Shown in pieces: positions 35,571-44,933 of a stretch of 64,000 nt of DNA. Origin of the DNA: Thiocapsa roseopersicina (GTDB lineage Bacteria > Pseudomonadota > Gammaproteobacteria > Chromatiales > Chromatiaceae); NCBI RefSeq assembly GCF_900106925.1, contig NZ_FNNZ01000005.1, positions 166,128 through 230,127 on the forward strand, in the 5' to 3' direction. Positions within the stretch are counted from its first letter, which is position 1. Every line of letters starts with the position of its first letter. The notes under the pieces were generated by a model. That model searched no databases, was not told where the DNA came from, and was given only the letters and a program-made list of their open reading frames with translations. Made by a program: the position numbers and the translations under genes.

Positions 35571-36644
35571 CTAGTCGGTGCTCTTGGTCGCGGCCTTCTT
35601 GCGCACCGGTGCCGTGGCGGCGGGTGCGATGGATTTGATGGCCGTTGCGGGCGACTCGATCGGGGTGCCGGCGAGGGCCGCAACCTGACGTTCGAGTGCG
35701 CGCAGGCTCTGGCTGAGCTTCTTGTTCTCGCGCCGGGTCTCCTGCAGACGATCCTGAAGGGTGCGCAGCTCGTTGCGGCTCGGCATGTTCATGGCGCCGA
35801 GGTTCTCGTCGACCAGGACCGCCATGCGCTTCTTCAGGGCCATCTGGGCGTTGACCAGATGGCCGTGGATCTGGGCGTACTCCGGGGTCGCGACCTCTTC
35901 GGCATAGACGGCCTCGCAGGACATGACCCAGTGATCATAGAGCGCGCGCGCCGAATCGATGCTCTTGCCGCTGTCGATGACCTCTTGGATGTAGCCGCCC
36001 ATCCGCTGCACGGATTTGACGCCGAGCTGGGCATAGAAGCCGTTGTATTCCTGCAGCGCCTTCTGGTAATCCATGGAGGCGCGGATCAACTCTTGGTACT
36101 GGCCCTGCTCCTCGCGGGTGTAGCCCAACCCGGGCGCGGACAGCACGCGATTGAAGCTGTCCTTGACCTGATCGTGCGGCATGTAGCGCAGCGCATCGCC
36201 GGGCATCGGCGACATCGAGGACATCATGCGCTGCCAGTTGTCGAGCGGCATCTCCCAGAAGGACATCATGCGTTGCATGACATTGCCGCCGTCGTCCATC
36301 GAGCCGCTGAAGTTCTTTTGGATGTCTTCCAGCGCCTTGGTCCAGAACGCCATGCCGTCGGCCGGGGAGGCCGTGTCGCCCGGCTTGCCGGAGGCAAATG
36401 CCTCGCCGAAGCGGAAGAAGACCTTGCCCTGCTCCATCATCTTCTCCATGAAGGACTTGGAGGCATCGGGTGCAGCCGGCGCGAGCGCCTTCCACCAATT
36501 GTCGAGCGCACTTTCCCACGGGTTGGTGAGCTGGCCCATGCCGCCCTGCGAGCCCATCGCCTTGCGGCTCATCTCGGTCCAGCTGTCCCAGTACTTGCGT
36601 TGCAGATCCATCCAGCTGTCGTTGAAAAAGGTTTCATTACTCAT
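35571..36644 (-). CDS. phaE: Class III polyhydroxyalkanoate synthase, PhaE subunit
   Basis: 357 residues from ATG at 36644 behind AAAGGAGGG. It starts MSNETFFNDSWMDLQRKYWD, typical of PhaE, and has the conserved PGDALRYMPHD, the helical centre and a coiled-coil C-terminus (RTLQDRLQETRRENKKLSQS) ending in an Ala/Lys-rich tail. PhaE activates PhaC and fixes it on the granule. Read before phaC in a phaE-phaC transcript divergent from phaA. Confidence 0.96.
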   Translation of the reverse strand: MSNETFFNDSWMDLQRKYWDSWTEMSRKAMGSQGGMGQLTNPWESALDNWWKALAPAAPDASKSFMEKMMEQGKVFFRFGEAFASGKPGDTASPADGMAFWTKALEDIQKNFSGSMDDGGNVMQRMMSFWEMPLDNWQRMMSSMSPMPGDALRYMPHDQVKDSFNRVLSAPGLGYTREEQGQYQELIRASMDYQKALQEYNGFYAQLGVKSVQRMGGYIQEVIDSGKSIDSARALYDHWVMSCEAVYAEEVATPEYAQIHGHLVNAQMALKKRMAVLVDENLGAMNMPSRNELRTLQDRLQETRRENKKLSQSLRALERQVAALAGTPIESPATAIKSIAPAATAPVRKKAATKSTD

Positions 36645-36693
36645 GGTTTTGCCCTCCTTTGGGTCACTTTGCAGCACACGTTAGCACGTCGAT

Positions 36694-36708
36694 TTGTGCA
36701 CTGCAACA
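36694..36708. promoter_or_regulatory. Likely PhaR operator between phaE and phaA
   Basis: The 15-mer TTGTGCACTGCAACA occurs here, 50 bases upstream of phaE and 131 upstream of phaA, and again exactly before the phasin gene (38746). PhaR regulators of alphaproteobacteria bind TGCA/CTGC-rich sites of this kind. A second GC-rich relative (TTTGCAGCACAC, 36669-36680) lies 14 bases away. PhaR itself is encoded in this locus. Confidence 0.65.
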
Positions 36709-36838
36709 AAGCGGCGTAAGATCGGGGTTGCTCAATCGGCGCGAGCGGGGCATTTTAGATCCCGCGGCCGGGTCTAGGCGTCACGACCGGCCACCTCCGA
36801 ATAGGCGTCCACTCCAAAATTCATAAGGCATTCACACC

Positions 36839-38023
36839 ATGAGCGACAACATCGTGATCGTCGATGCGGGCCGTACCGCAGTCGGCACCTTCGGCGGCAG
36901 CCTCTCTTCACTCCCCGCGACCGACATCGGGGCCGTCGTGCTCAAGGCGTTGATGGAGCGCACCGGAATTTCCCCGGATCAGGTCGACGAGGTGATCCTC
37001 GGCCAGGTCCTCACCGCAGGCGTGGGCCAAAATCCGGCGCGTCAGACGACCCTGAACGCGGGACTTCCCCACTCGGTGCCGGCCATGACCATCAACAAGG
37101 TCTGCGGCAGCGGGCTGAAGGCCGTTCATCTGGCGATGCAGGCGGTAGCCTGCGGCGACGCCGATATCGTGATCGCCGGCGGCCAAGAGAGCATGAGTCA
37201 GTCCGCGCATGTCCTGCCGCGCTCGCGCGAAGGGCAGCGTATGGGCGATTGGGCGATGAAGGACACCATGATTGTCGATGGTCTTTGGGATGCCTTCAAT
37301 CAGTACCACATGGGCGTGACGGCAGAGAACATCGCCAAGAAATACGAATTCACCCGGGATGCGCAGGATGAGTTTGCGGCCGCATCGCAGCAGAAGGCCG
37401 AGGCGGCGATCAAGTCGGGACGTTTCTCCGACGAAATCATTCCGGTCGCCATTCCGCAGCGCAAGGGCGACCCGGTCGTCTTCGCCACCGACGAGTTTCC
37501 GCGCCCCGGCACCACGGCCGAGACGCTCGGCAAGCTGCGCCCGGCGTTCGACAAAGCGGGAACGGTGACGGCCGGCAACGCATCGGGCATCAACGACGGG
37601 GCCGCGATGGTCGTCGTGATGAAGGAATCCAAGGCCAAGGAGCTCGGTCTCAAGCCGATGGCTCGCCTGGTCGCCTTCGCGAGCGCCGGTGTGGATCCGG
37701 CCATCATGGGCACCGGCCCGATCCCGGCTTCGACCAAGTGTCTGGAAAAAGCAGGTTGGACACCCAAGGACCTCGACCTGATCGAGGCCAACGAGGCATT
37801 CGCCGCGCAGGCGATGTCGGTCAATCATGAGATGGGCTGGGATCTGAGCAAGGTCAACGTGAACGGCGGCGCCATCTCGATCGGTCATCCGATCGGTGCC
37901 TCCGGGGCTCGCGTGCTGGTCACCCTGCTCTACGAGATGCAGAAGCGCGATGCCAAGAAGGGTCTCGCGACACTCTGCATCGGCGGTGGTCAAGGTGTGG
38001 CCCTGGCTGTCGAGCGGGTCTGA
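36839..38023 (+). CDS. phaA: Acetyl-CoA acetyltransferase (beta-ketothiolase)
   Basis: 394 residues, starting [20 protein letters not shown]. It contains the acyl-accepting Cys in [18 protein letters not shown], the GGQESMS block, [20 protein letters not shown] with the catalytic His, and the C-terminal [14 protein letters not shown] with the second catalytic Cys. It condenses two acetyl-CoA to acetoacetyl-CoA, the first PHB step. Head of phaA-phaR-phaP-phaB. Confidence 0.97.
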   Translation: MSDNIVIVDAGRTAVGTFGGSLSSLPATDIGAVVLKALMERTGISPDQVDEVILGQVLTAGVGQNPARQTTLNAGLPHSVPAMTINKVCGSGLKAVHLAMQAVACGDADIVIAGGQESMSQSAHVLPRSREGQRMGDWAMKDTMIVDGLWDAFNQYHMGVTAENIAKKYEFTRDAQDEFAAASQQKAEAAIKSGRFSDEIIPVAIPQRKGDPVVFATDEFPRPGTTAETLGKLRPAFDKAGTVTAGNASGINDGAAMVVVMKESKAKELGLKPMARLVAFASAGVDPAIMGTGPIPASTKCLEKAGWTPKDLDLIEANEAFAAQAMSVNHEMGWDLSKVNVNGGAISIGHPIGASGARVLVTLLYEMQKRDAKKGLATLCIGGGQGVALAVERV

Positions 38024-38132
38024 TCCGAGAGCAGGCGGGGAAGTTCCCGGGCGAGGGATCGCCGGGCCCCGCAGGTCGTACCCCGTCGCGACTGGGGTAC
38101 ACTTCTTCGGACTGAAGGACGAAACGGCCCAG

Positions 38133-38660
38133 ATGCCTATGAACGAAGAGCGCATCATCAAGAAGTACCCGAATCGGCGCCTCTACGACACCGAAGTCAG
38201 TCGTTACATTACGCTAGCGGACGTGCGCGATCTTGTCATGAGCTGCACCGCCTTCAAGGTGGTCGACACGGCGAACGACAACGACATCACGCGTTCCATC
38301 CTGCTGCAGATCATGCTCGAGGAGGAGAGCGGCGGCGAGCCGCTGTTCAGCGCGACCATGTTGTCTCAGATCATCCGCTTCTACGGCGGTACGCTCCAGG
38401 GCATGTTCGCCCGCTATCTGGAAGGCTCGCTGGACCTCTTCTCGAAACAGCACCATGAGCTGGTCCGCTCGCTGGGCGAGACCCCTTTCGATGCCATGAC
38501 GCGCATGACTCAAAAAAACGTCGAGCTATGGTCGGAGATCCAGGGCGAGCTCATGCGAGCCGCGGGATTCGATCTCGGCGGTGATCGTCGGAGCAAAACC
38601 GATCGCAAGACGCCGGCCCCGACCGACGTCGAGGGCAAAGGCCGTGACGAATCCGTCTGA
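38133..38660 (+). CDS. phaR: Polyhydroxyalkanoate synthesis repressor PhaR
   Basis: 175 residues from ATG at 38133 (a second ATG follows 6 bases later). The DNA-binding N-terminal domain IIKKYPNRRLYDTEVSRYIT is unmistakable PHB_acc_N, followed by the PHB_acc domain (SILLQIMLEEESGGEPLFS and FYGGTLQGMFARYLE). PhaR binds both PHB and DNA and releases the phasin promoter when granules form. Corresponds to ORF4 of the A. vinosum locus. Confidence 0.95.
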   Translation: MPMNEERIIKKYPNRRLYDTEVSRYITLADVRDLVMSCTAFKVVDTANDNDITRSILLQIMLEEESGGEPLFSATMLSQIIRFYGGTLQGMFARYLEGSLDLFSKQHHELVRSLGETPFDAMTRMTQKNVELWSEIQGELMRAAGFDLGGDRRSKTDRKTPAPTDVEGKGRDESV

Positions 38661-38720
38661 TCCGAGCGGGGAGTAGGTAGGGCTTTGTATCGCCAATCCA
38701 TTCGATTGACAAATCCAGGG

Positions 38721-38776
38721 TTGACAGGTGCCGGGCGGGCGACTATTGTGCACTGCAACAATTGCTGCACTGCACA
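38721..38776 (+). promoter_or_regulatory. Phasin promoter with overlapping PhaR operator
   Basis: TTGACA (38721-38726), 17-base spacer, TATTGT (38744-38749): a good sigma-70 promoter. The 15-mer TTGTGCACTGCAACA (38746-38760), identical to the one at 36694, overlaps the -10 box, and a second half (TGCACTGCACAA, 38766-38777) follows, giving the outer inverted repeat TTGTGCA..TGCACAA. Binding of PhaR here would directly block transcription. Confidence 0.75.
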
Positions 38777-38795
38777 ACATATCGGAGCAACCTTC

Positions 38796-39161
38796 ATGAC
38801 GACCAACGACACCATCAACACCGTCAACGAAATCAACACCAAGAACGTCGAGCGTATGACCAGCCTCGGCGAGCTGAACGTCCGCATCTTCGAGAAGATG
38901 TCGGCGCGCCAGATGGATGCCATGAGCCTTTACATGGAGCACGCCATGCGCATGATGAAGCTGGCGACCGAGTCCAAGGGCTACAACGAGTTCTTCAAGG
39001 GCCAGGTCGAGGCCACCAAGGAGCTGAGCGAGCGCGTTCTGGCCGAAGGCAAGACCAGCATGCAGGCCGTCAGCGACGTGCGTGACGACTATCGCACCTG
39101 GTTCGAGAAGAACATGGCCGACGTCTCCGCCGATCTGCGCAAGGCTGTCCCGGCTGCCTAA
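38796..39161 (+). CDS. phaP: Phasin family granule-coating protein
   Basis: 121 residues from ATG at 38796. It is almost wholly helical and polar (MSARQMDAMSLYMEHAMRMM, FFKGQVEATKELSERVLAEG), as expected for a phasin covering PHA granules. It matches ORF5 of the A. vinosum locus. It has its own promoter/operator just upstream and is followed by a strong hairpin. Confidence 0.9.
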   Translation: MTTNDTINTVNEINTKNVERMTSLGELNVRIFEKMSARQMDAMSLYMEHAMRMMKLATESKGYNEFFKGQVEATKELSERVLAEGKTSMQAVSDVRDDYRTWFEKNMADVSADLRKAVPAA

Positions 39162-39206
39162 TTCGGCAGTTCGTTAAGCTCGACTCGGCAGCCCAAGGAC
39201 GGGCCG

Positions 39207-39244
39207 CCATTCGCAAGTCTCCTGCACAGGGGACTTGCGAATGG
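39207..39244 (+). terminator. 16-bp hairpin between phasin gene and phaB
   Basis: CCATTCGCAAGTCTCC (39207-39222) pairs with GGGGACTTGCGAATGG (39229-39244), one mismatch, 6-base loop. No U-tract follows, so it is more likely an RNA-stabilising or partial-termination structure that would keep phasin mRNA above phaB mRNA than a full terminator. Confidence 0.55.
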
Positions 39245-39343
39245 TTCGTAATCGGAAGATCTTGGACCACCGTGAGCGGATCGCGCGTTGATCGCTCCGG
39301 AACATCACAACGACACACCAATAAAAACCTGGAGGAAAGAGAC

Positions 39344-40084
39344 ATGGCTCGCATCGCACTCGTGACCGGCGGTATCGGCGGAATCGGCACCTCGATCTGC
39401 ACCCGACTGGCACAGGACGGCTGCACGGTCGTCGCCAATCACCATCCTTCCGAGGCTGCCGCTGCGGAAGCCTGGAAGAAGGATCGCGCCGCCGAGGGCT
39501 TCGCCATCGACACCTTCGCAGCCGACGTGTCCTCCTTCGAAGACAGCGCTCGCATGATCAAAGAGATCACCGAAACGCACGGCCCGGTCGACATCCTGAT
39601 CAACTGCGCCGGTATTACCCGCGACAAGACCTTCAAGAAGATGGAGCTTGCGCAGTGGGAAGCAGTGATGCGGGTCAACCTGGACAGCGTCTTCAATGTG
39701 ACCCGTAACGTCTGGGAAGGGATGCTGGATCGCGGCTTCGGTCGGATCATCAACATCTCCTCGGTCAACGGACAGCGCGGGCAGTTCGGTCAAGCCAACT
39801 ACTCCGCCGCCAAGGCCGGTATGCACGGCTTCACCATGGCCCTGGCTCAGGAAGGCGCATCCAAGGGTGTCACGGTGAACACCGTCTCGCCCGGCTATGT
39901 CGAGACCGCCATGACCCTGGCGATGGACGACACCGTGCGCAACAGCATTATCTCGGGCGTCCCGATGCGTCGTATGGCACAGCCTGCCGAGATCGCCGCG
40001 GCGATCGCTTTCCTGGCCGGCGACGAGAGCGCCTACATTACCGGCGCGAACCTGCCGGTGAACGGCGGTCTCTTCATGCACTGA
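39344..40084 (+). CDS. phaB: Acetoacetyl-CoA reductase (NADPH)
   Basis: 246 residues from ATG at 39344 with a strong GGAGGAAAGAG site. A short-chain dehydrogenase: TGGIGGIGTSI cofactor motif, NCAGITRD, catalytic Ser in NISSVNGQ and YSAAKAG (YxxxK), plus SPGYVETAM. It reduces acetoacetyl-CoA to (R)-3-hydroxybutyryl-CoA for PhaC/PhaE. Last gene of the phaA-R-P-B group. Confidence 0.96.
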   Translation: MARIALVTGGIGGIGTSICTRLAQDGCTVVANHHPSEAAAAEAWKKDRAAEGFAIDTFAADVSSFEDSARMIKEITETHGPVDILINCAGITRDKTFKKMELAQWEAVMRVNLDSVFNVTRNVWEGMLDRGFGRIINISSVNGQRGQFGQANYSAAKAGMHGFTMALAQEGASKGVTVNTVSPGYVETAMTLAMDDTVRNSIISGVPMRRMAQPAEIAAAIAFLAGDESAYITGANLPVNGGLFMH

Positions 40085-40097
40085 GGGGCTCGTCACA

Positions 40098-40183
40098 TCT
40101 AAACCGGGTCCGGTGCCGTTAAAATCGGCATGAGGTGAGGTCAACCTCCCGCAGACAAAGACCTCGGCGAGACGCGGTTTAGA
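40098..40183. repeat. TTTAAACCGCG-ended repeat, copy D (single module)
   Basis: One module from TCTAAACCGGGTCC to GAGACGCGGTTTAGA, just after phaB. The two ends are inverted repeats of each other, as in the other copies, but no AT-rich linker or second module follows. The rest of the 40085-40476 spacer holds the terminator at 40301 and no gene. Confidence 0.75.
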
Positions 40184-40300
40184 GATCGAATGTCGGAATT
40201 CAGAACATCGATGTCTTGGGCCTGCCGGCGATACGCGGAGCCTGAAACGTTAAGATCGATACCAGTGTCCTCCTCGTCTCTCTCATCATGAGACGTTTCC

Positions 40301-40328
40301 AGCCCGGCTCCCCGCCGGGCTTTTTTTT
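40301..40328 (+). terminator. Rho-independent terminator
   Basis: AGCCCGGC-TCCCC-GCCGGGCT followed by a run of eight T. A textbook plus-strand terminator. It is 217 bases after the phaB stop, so either the phaB mRNA carries a long 3' tail through repeat D or an unannotated short transcript ends here. Confidence 0.88.
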
Positions 40329-40476
40329 GCCTCGGGAAATTCCGCTCGGATCGGCTCTGGAAAAAATCCCGCTGAATCCGCTACCCTGTCGACATAGGCA
40401 TGACCAGGTCGGAGTGGCGGACGACTCGCGACCTCATTGCCCCTCGATGCAGACTCGGCAGCTGTTGGATCAGGAT

Positions 40477-40980
40477 ATGACCGACCTCGACACACTCTAC
40501 AAGATCGATTATTCGGCTTGGGCGGAGCGCCACGTCCAATTGCTGCGTGCCGGGCGCTACTCGGAGCTGGACGTCGAGCATCTCTTGGAAGAACTGAGCG
40601 ACATGGGAAAGAGCGAGCAGCGCGAGCTCGAAAACAGATTGACCATCCTGTTGGCGCATCTGTTGAAATGGGAGTATCAGTATCGAACCCTGTCCGAGCG
40701 CTGGCGCGAATCCAAAGGCGACAGCTGGCGTGCGACCATCATAGAACAGCGCAACCGGCTGGAAAAACTGCTGACACAGGCCCCGGGTCTCAAGGCACGA
40801 TTACCTGCAACCATCGGCGAGGCGTATGCCGACGCAGTCGGGTTGGCCAGCGATGAAAGCGGTCTGCCGTCGAGCACCTTTCCAGACCAATGCCCCTACA
40901 GCGCCGAGCAACTGTTCGATAAGAACTTCTACCCGGCGCACCCTGAGGGGCAGGCCCAGTCCGGACGTCATGAAACCTGA
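40477..40980 (+). CDS. DUF29 family protein
   Basis: 167 residues from ATG at 40477. The motif LYKIDYSAWAERHVQLLRAG then LDVEHLLEELSDMGKSEQRE and LLAHLLKWEYQ is the DUF29 family, common in cyanobacteria and purple bacteria and of unknown function. All helical, soluble. An in-frame upstream ATG (40447) is possible. It has no clear operon partner; purD converges on it. Confidence 0.85.
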   Translation: MTDLDTLYKIDYSAWAERHVQLLRAGRYSELDVEHLLEELSDMGKSEQRELENRLTILLAHLLKWEYQYRTLSERWRESKGDSWRATIIEQRNRLEKLLTQAPGLKARLPATIGEAYADAVGLASDESGLPSSTFPDQCPYSAEQLFDKNFYPAHPEGQAQSGRHET

Positions 40981-41042
40981 TCAGCGACCCTGTCCGGGAT
41001 GACCGATTCCGGCGTCGACCGAGCGCGGCGAGCGGACGACCT

Positions 41043-42332
41043 TCAGCCCGAGTGCTCGCGGGCGATGGCCCGAAAACCGATGTCGCGCCGGAACTGACAG
41101 CCTTCCCACCGAATGTTCTCGACGGCTCGGTAGGCTCGGGATTGGGCCTCGGAAACGCTGTTTCCGAGTGCAGTGACGCAGAGGACGCGTCCGCCGTTGG
41201 TGAGGATTGCCGATCCATCCGCCTTTGTGCCAGCCTGGAAGACCTTGACGTCCGAGGGCAGCGCGGCGTCCAGCCCGCTGATCGGGTGGCCGGTCTCGTA
41301 GCTGTCCGGATAACCGCCGGCCGCCATGACCACGCCCAGCGCGGGTCGCGGATCCCAGACGGCCGTGACCTGATCGAGACGACCTTCGATCGCGGCGAGA
41401 CAAAGCTCGACCAGGTCGGATTCCAGACGCATCAAGAGCGGCTGGGTCTCCGGATCACCGAGTCGGCAGTTGTACTCAAGCACCTTGGGCTTCCCGTCGG
41501 CGGCGATCATGAGGCCGGCATAGAGGAAACCGACATATTGGATACCCTCGGCGGCGAGTCCCGCGACCGTCGGCTCGATCACCTCGCGCATGACGCGATC
41601 GTGGATCGCCGGGGTGATGATCGGCGCCGGTGAATAGGCGCCCATGCCGCCTGTGTTGGGTCCGCGGTCGCCGTCGTCGCGGGCCTTGTGGTCCTGAGAG
41701 GTGGCAAGCGGCAGGACGTGCGTGCCGTCGACCATGACGATGAAGCTTGCCTCCTCGCCGGTCAGGAATTCCTCGATGACCACGCGGTTGCCGGCGCTGC
41801 CGAAGCGCCCGGCACCGAGCATGTCCTGCACCGCCGCCTCCGCGGTCGCGAGATCCTCGGCCAGGATGACGCCCTTGCCCGCGGCGAGCCCGTCGGCCTT
41901 GATCACGATGGGCGCGCCGACCCGGCGCAGATAGGCGAGTGCGTGCTCGGTTTCGGTGAAGACGCCGTAGGACGCCGTCGGGATGCGATGGTGCGCGAGA
42001 AAGTCCTTGGTGAAGGCCTTCGAGCCCTCGAGCTGAGCGGCGTCTCGGGTCGGTCCGAAGCAGCGCAGACCGGCCGCCTTGAAGGCGTCGACGACGCCCG
42101 CAACCAGCGGTGCCTCGGGGCCGATGATGGTCAGGTCGATCGACTGCTCGGTCGCAAAGCGCACCAGTGCAGGCACATCCTCCGCCGCGATCGGCAGATT
42201 CTCCACCTTGGGCTCGTGCGCGGTTCCGCCATTGCCGGGCGCAACGTAAACACGTTCGGTCAGCGGCGATTGTGCGGCCTTCCAGGCGAGGGCATGCTCG
42301 CGCCCGCCATTGCCGACGATCAGGATCTTCAT
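41043..42332 (-). CDS. purD: Phosphoribosylamine-glycine ligase
   Basis: 429 residues (MKILIVGNGGREHALAWKAA). An ATP-grasp enzyme of purine synthesis: KADGLAAGKGVILAEDL nucleotide loop, GTHVLPLATSQDHKA, NTGGMGAYSPAP and EYNCRLGDPETQP are all present. Normal length. It is the last gene of the minus-strand run and follows the lpxA-like gene by 9 bases. Confidence 0.97.
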   Translation of the reverse strand: MKILIVGNGGREHALAWKAAQSPLTERVYVAPGNGGTAHEPKVENLPIAAEDVPALVRFATEQSIDLTIIGPEAPLVAGVVDAFKAAGLRCFGPTRDAAQLEGSKAFTKDFLAHHRIPTASYGVFTETEHALAYLRRVGAPIVIKADGLAAGKGVILAEDLATAEAAVQDMLGAGRFGSAGNRVVIEEFLTGEEASFIVMVDGTHVLPLATSQDHKARDDGDRGPNTGGMGAYSPAPIITPAIHDRVMREVIEPTVAGLAAEGIQYVGFLYAGLMIAADGKPKVLEYNCRLGDPETQPLLMRLESDLVELCLAAIEGRLDQVTAVWDPRPALGVVMAAGGYPDSYETGHPISGLDAALPSDVKVFQAGTKADGSAILTNGGRVLCVTALGNSVSEAQSRAYRAVENIRWEGCQFRRDIGFRAIAREHSG

Positions 42333-42341
42333 ACCTGCCCC

Positions 42342-43121
42342 TTATGCTTGAAACGAGACGACGCCGCGCCGACTCGACTGAATGAATTGGACGATGGCTT
42401 GGGTCTCCGGGCCCGGATATTCCTGCTCGGCTCGGGCGAGTGCCTCGCCCGAGCGCAGACCGGAGCGGAAGACCAGCCGATAGACGGCCTTGATGCGCGT
42501 GCGCTGCTCCTGCGAGAAGCCGCCGCGGCGCAAGCCGACCACGTTGAGCCCCACCATACGCGCCCGATGACCGTCGACCAGGGCGAACGGCGGCACGTCC
42601 TGCGCAACACCCGTCACCCCGGCGACCATCGCATAGGCGCCGATCCGGCAGAATTGATGGACGGCGACCTGCCCCGAGAGGAAGGTCCGATCCGCGACCT
42701 CGACATGACCGGCGAGCGTGGCCGTGTTGGCGAAGATGTTGTGATCGCCGACGATGCAGTCGTGTCCCGCATGCGAGAAGGCCATCCAATAATTGTGGCT
42801 GCCGATCCGGGTGCCCGACTCCGACTTGATGCCGCAACTGATGTTCACCCCTTCCTTGAAGTGATTGTGATCGCCGATCACGAGCGGCCGCGCCAGCTCC
42901 GGCTTGAAACCTAAATCCTGAGGCTCCGAGCCGAGCGTCGCCCCGTGACAGACCCGGTTGTGCGCGCCCATCCGCGTCGAGCCGAAGATGCGCACGCAGG
43001 ACTCGATTCGACAGCCTTCGCCGATGACGGCCCCGGACTCGACGATCGAATAGGGGCCGACACTGACCGAGGGATGCAGCTCGGCACCCTCTTCGATGAT
43101 CGCACTCGGGTGGATGCCCAT
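42342..43121 (-). CDS. LpxA-like acyl-ACP:UDP-GlcNAc O-acyltransferase
   Basis: 259 residues with left-handed beta-helix hexapeptide repeats from the start ([20 protein letters not shown]) and the LpxA family catalytic His120 in [15 protein letters not shown], then [10 protein letters not shown] and a C-terminal helical domain. Housekeeping lpxA normally sits with lpxD-fabZ-lpxB; this copy lies between purH and purD, so it may be a paralogue for another acylation. The ATG directly touches the end of repeat copy E, whose AGGACGCGGTTCA provides the only ribosome-site-like sequence. Confidence 0.88.
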   Translation of the reverse strand: MGIHPSAIIEEGAELHPSVSVGPYSIVESGAVIGEGCRIESCVRIFGSTRMGAHNRVCHGATLGSEPQDLGFKPELARPLVIGDHNHFKEGVNISCGIKSESGTRIGSHNYWMAFSHAGHDCIVGDHNIFANTATLAGHVEVADRTFLSGQVAVHQFCRIGAYAMVAGVTGVAQDVPPFALVDGHRARMVGLNVVGLRRGGFSQEQRTRIKAVYRLVFRSGLRSGEALARAEQEYPGPETQAIVQFIQSSRRGVVSFQA

Positions 43122-43318
43122 TGAACCGCGTCCTGTGTGAGTCTAAAGGGGTTATGGCGTCGATCGAGGTCGGCGCCTCATGGAAGCTCTGAGTCGACGC
43201 GGTTCAAGAGATTAAAAAACTTAAAATATCTTAAATCGCGTCGACTCCCGCGTGGGTTGATGGCCGCAAGGCCTCGCCGAAACGAAAACAGTCCCTGTCG
43301 GGCCGGACGCGATTTAAT
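43122..43318. repeat. TTTAAACCGCG-ended repeat, copy E (two modules)
   Basis: Left module from TTGAACCGCGTCC to GACGCGGTTCAAG (about 43207); AT linker AGATTAAAAAACTTAAAATA; right module from TTAAATCGCGTC to GGACGCGATTTAA. The ends vary in step: GAACC..GGTTC in the left module and AAATC..GATTT in the right, so each module keeps its own pairing ends. It joins the lpxA-like start codon (left) and the purH stop codon (right). Confidence 0.88.
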
Positions 43319-44873
43319 GCCTGAAGTGCCGCATGCCCGTGAAGACCATCGCGATCCCGTGATCGTTTGCCGCGGCGATGGTCTCCTCATCGCGCATCGA
43401 GCCGCCGGGTTGGATCACGGCCGTGATCCCGGCCGCCGCGGCCTGATCGATCCCGTCGCGGAAGGGGAAGAATGCGTCGGAGGCCATGACAGCGCCGGGC
43501 ACCGCGAGGCCCGCCTGCTCGGCCTTAATGACGGCGATGCGCGCGGAGTTGACCCGGCTCATCTGGCCCGCACCGACCCCGATGGTCATGCCGTCGCGCC
43601 CGTAGACGATGGCATTTGATTTGACGAACTTGGCGACCCGCCAGGCGAAGAGGAGGTCGGCTAGCTCCTGCTCGCTCGGCGCACGCTCGGTGACGGTCTT
43701 CAGCGACTCGGTCAGGCGCAGGTCCGCGTCCTGGACCAGGAGCCCGCCGTTGACCCGCTTGAAGTCGAGACGATGGACCAGCTCGCTGTCCCACTCGCCG
43801 CATTCGAGCAGACGGACGTTCTTCTTGGCCGCGACCGCCTCGCTGGCCTCGGCGGTCACGCGGGGCGCGATGATCACCTCGACGAACTGACGCTCGACGA
43901 TGGTTCGGGCCGTCTCGCCGTCGAGCTCGCCGTTGAAGGCGATGATGCCGCCGAAGGCCGATTCGGGGTCCGTCCTGTAAGCACGCTCATAGGCGTCGAG
44001 CAGGTTGGCGCCCAGGGCGACGCCGCAGGGGTTGGCGTGCTTGACGATGACGCAGGCCGGACCCTCGGAGAACTGCTTCACGCACTCGAGCGCCGCATCC
44101 GTATCGGCGATGTTGTTGTAGGACAGCTCCTTGCCTTGGATCTGGCTCGCCGTAGCGATGCTCGTCTCCAAGTCGCCGTGCTCGACATAGAAGGCCGCGT
44201 TCTGATGTGGATTCTCGCCGTAGCGCATGGATTGCTTGCGACAGAGCTGCAGACTCAAGGTACGCGGGAAGGCGCCGGGCACGTCGGTCGCGAGCCGTGC
44301 GCCGAGATAGTTGGCGATGGCGCCGTCGTAGCGGGCGGTGTGCTCGAAGGCCTTGACCGCCAGGTCGAAGCGCGTGGCCTCGCTTACCCCGCCGTGCGCG
44401 GCGATCTCGGCGGCGATGCGCGGGTAGTCGGCCGAATCCACGACGACGGTGACGCTCGCGTGGTTCTTGGCCGCGGCACGCAGCAGTGTCGGGCCGCCGA
44501 TGTCGATGTTCTCGATGGCCGTGGCCAAATCGCAGGCCGGATCCGCCACCGTCTGCTCGAAGGGGTAAAGATTCACGACGACCAGGTCGATCGGCTTGAT
44601 CTCGTTCTCGCGCATGACCCGGTCGTCGACGCCGCGCCGACCGAGGATGCCGCCGTGGATGCGCGGATGCAGGGTCTTGACCCGACCGTCCATCATCTCG
44701 GGGAAGCCGGTGTAGTCCGAGACCTCGGTGACGGGGATGCCCTGCTCGGTCAGGAGCCGGGCGGTCCCGCCGGTGGAGAGGATCTCCACACCTTTGGCTG
44801 CAAGGTCGCGGGCAAAGGCGGCCAAACCGGTCTTGTCGGACACGCTGATCAGGGCGCGATGAATGGATGGCAT
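43314..44873 (-). CDS. purH: Bifunctional AICAR formyltransferase/IMP cyclohydrolase
   Basis: 519 residues, last two steps of IMP synthesis. N-terminal MGS-like cyclohydrolase domain ([31 protein letters not shown]) and C-terminal transformylase with [29 protein letters not shown] with the catalytic Lys-His, and [12 protein letters not shown]. Ends GMRHFRH as usual, with the stop TAA lying in repeat E. Confidence 0.97.
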   Translation of the reverse strand: MPSIHRALISVSDKTGLAAFARDLAAKGVEILSTGGTARLLTEQGIPVTEVSDYTGFPEMMDGRVKTLHPRIHGGILGRRGVDDRVMRENEIKPIDLVVVNLYPFEQTVADPACDLATAIENIDIGGPTLLRAAAKNHASVTVVVDSADYPRIAAEIAAHGGVSEATRFDLAVKAFEHTARYDGAIANYLGARLATDVPGAFPRTLSLQLCRKQSMRYGENPHQNAAFYVEHGDLETSIATASQIQGKELSYNNIADTDAALECVKQFSEGPACVIVKHANPCGVALGANLLDAYERAYRTDPESAFGGIIAFNGELDGETARTIVERQFVEVIIAPRVTAEASEAVAAKKNVRLLECGEWDSELVHRLDFKRVNGGLLVQDADLRLTESLKTVTERAPSEQELADLLFAWRVAKFVKSNAIVYGRDGMTIGVGAGQMSRVNSARIAVIKAEQAGLAVPGAVMASDAFFPFRDGIDQAAAAGITAVIQPGGSMRDEETIAAANDHGIAMVFTGMRHFRH

Positions 44874-44933
44874 GTGGGTCGATCCGGGTCTGATGATCTG
44901 AAAGGGGCCGACGGTGCGGCCGGCGATGCGGGT

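Noticed and set aside
34348..35574. 408-codon plus-strand frame opposite phaC
   Set aside because: Antisense shadow of phaC, whose catalytic residues are all intact; high GC makes long antisense frames common here.
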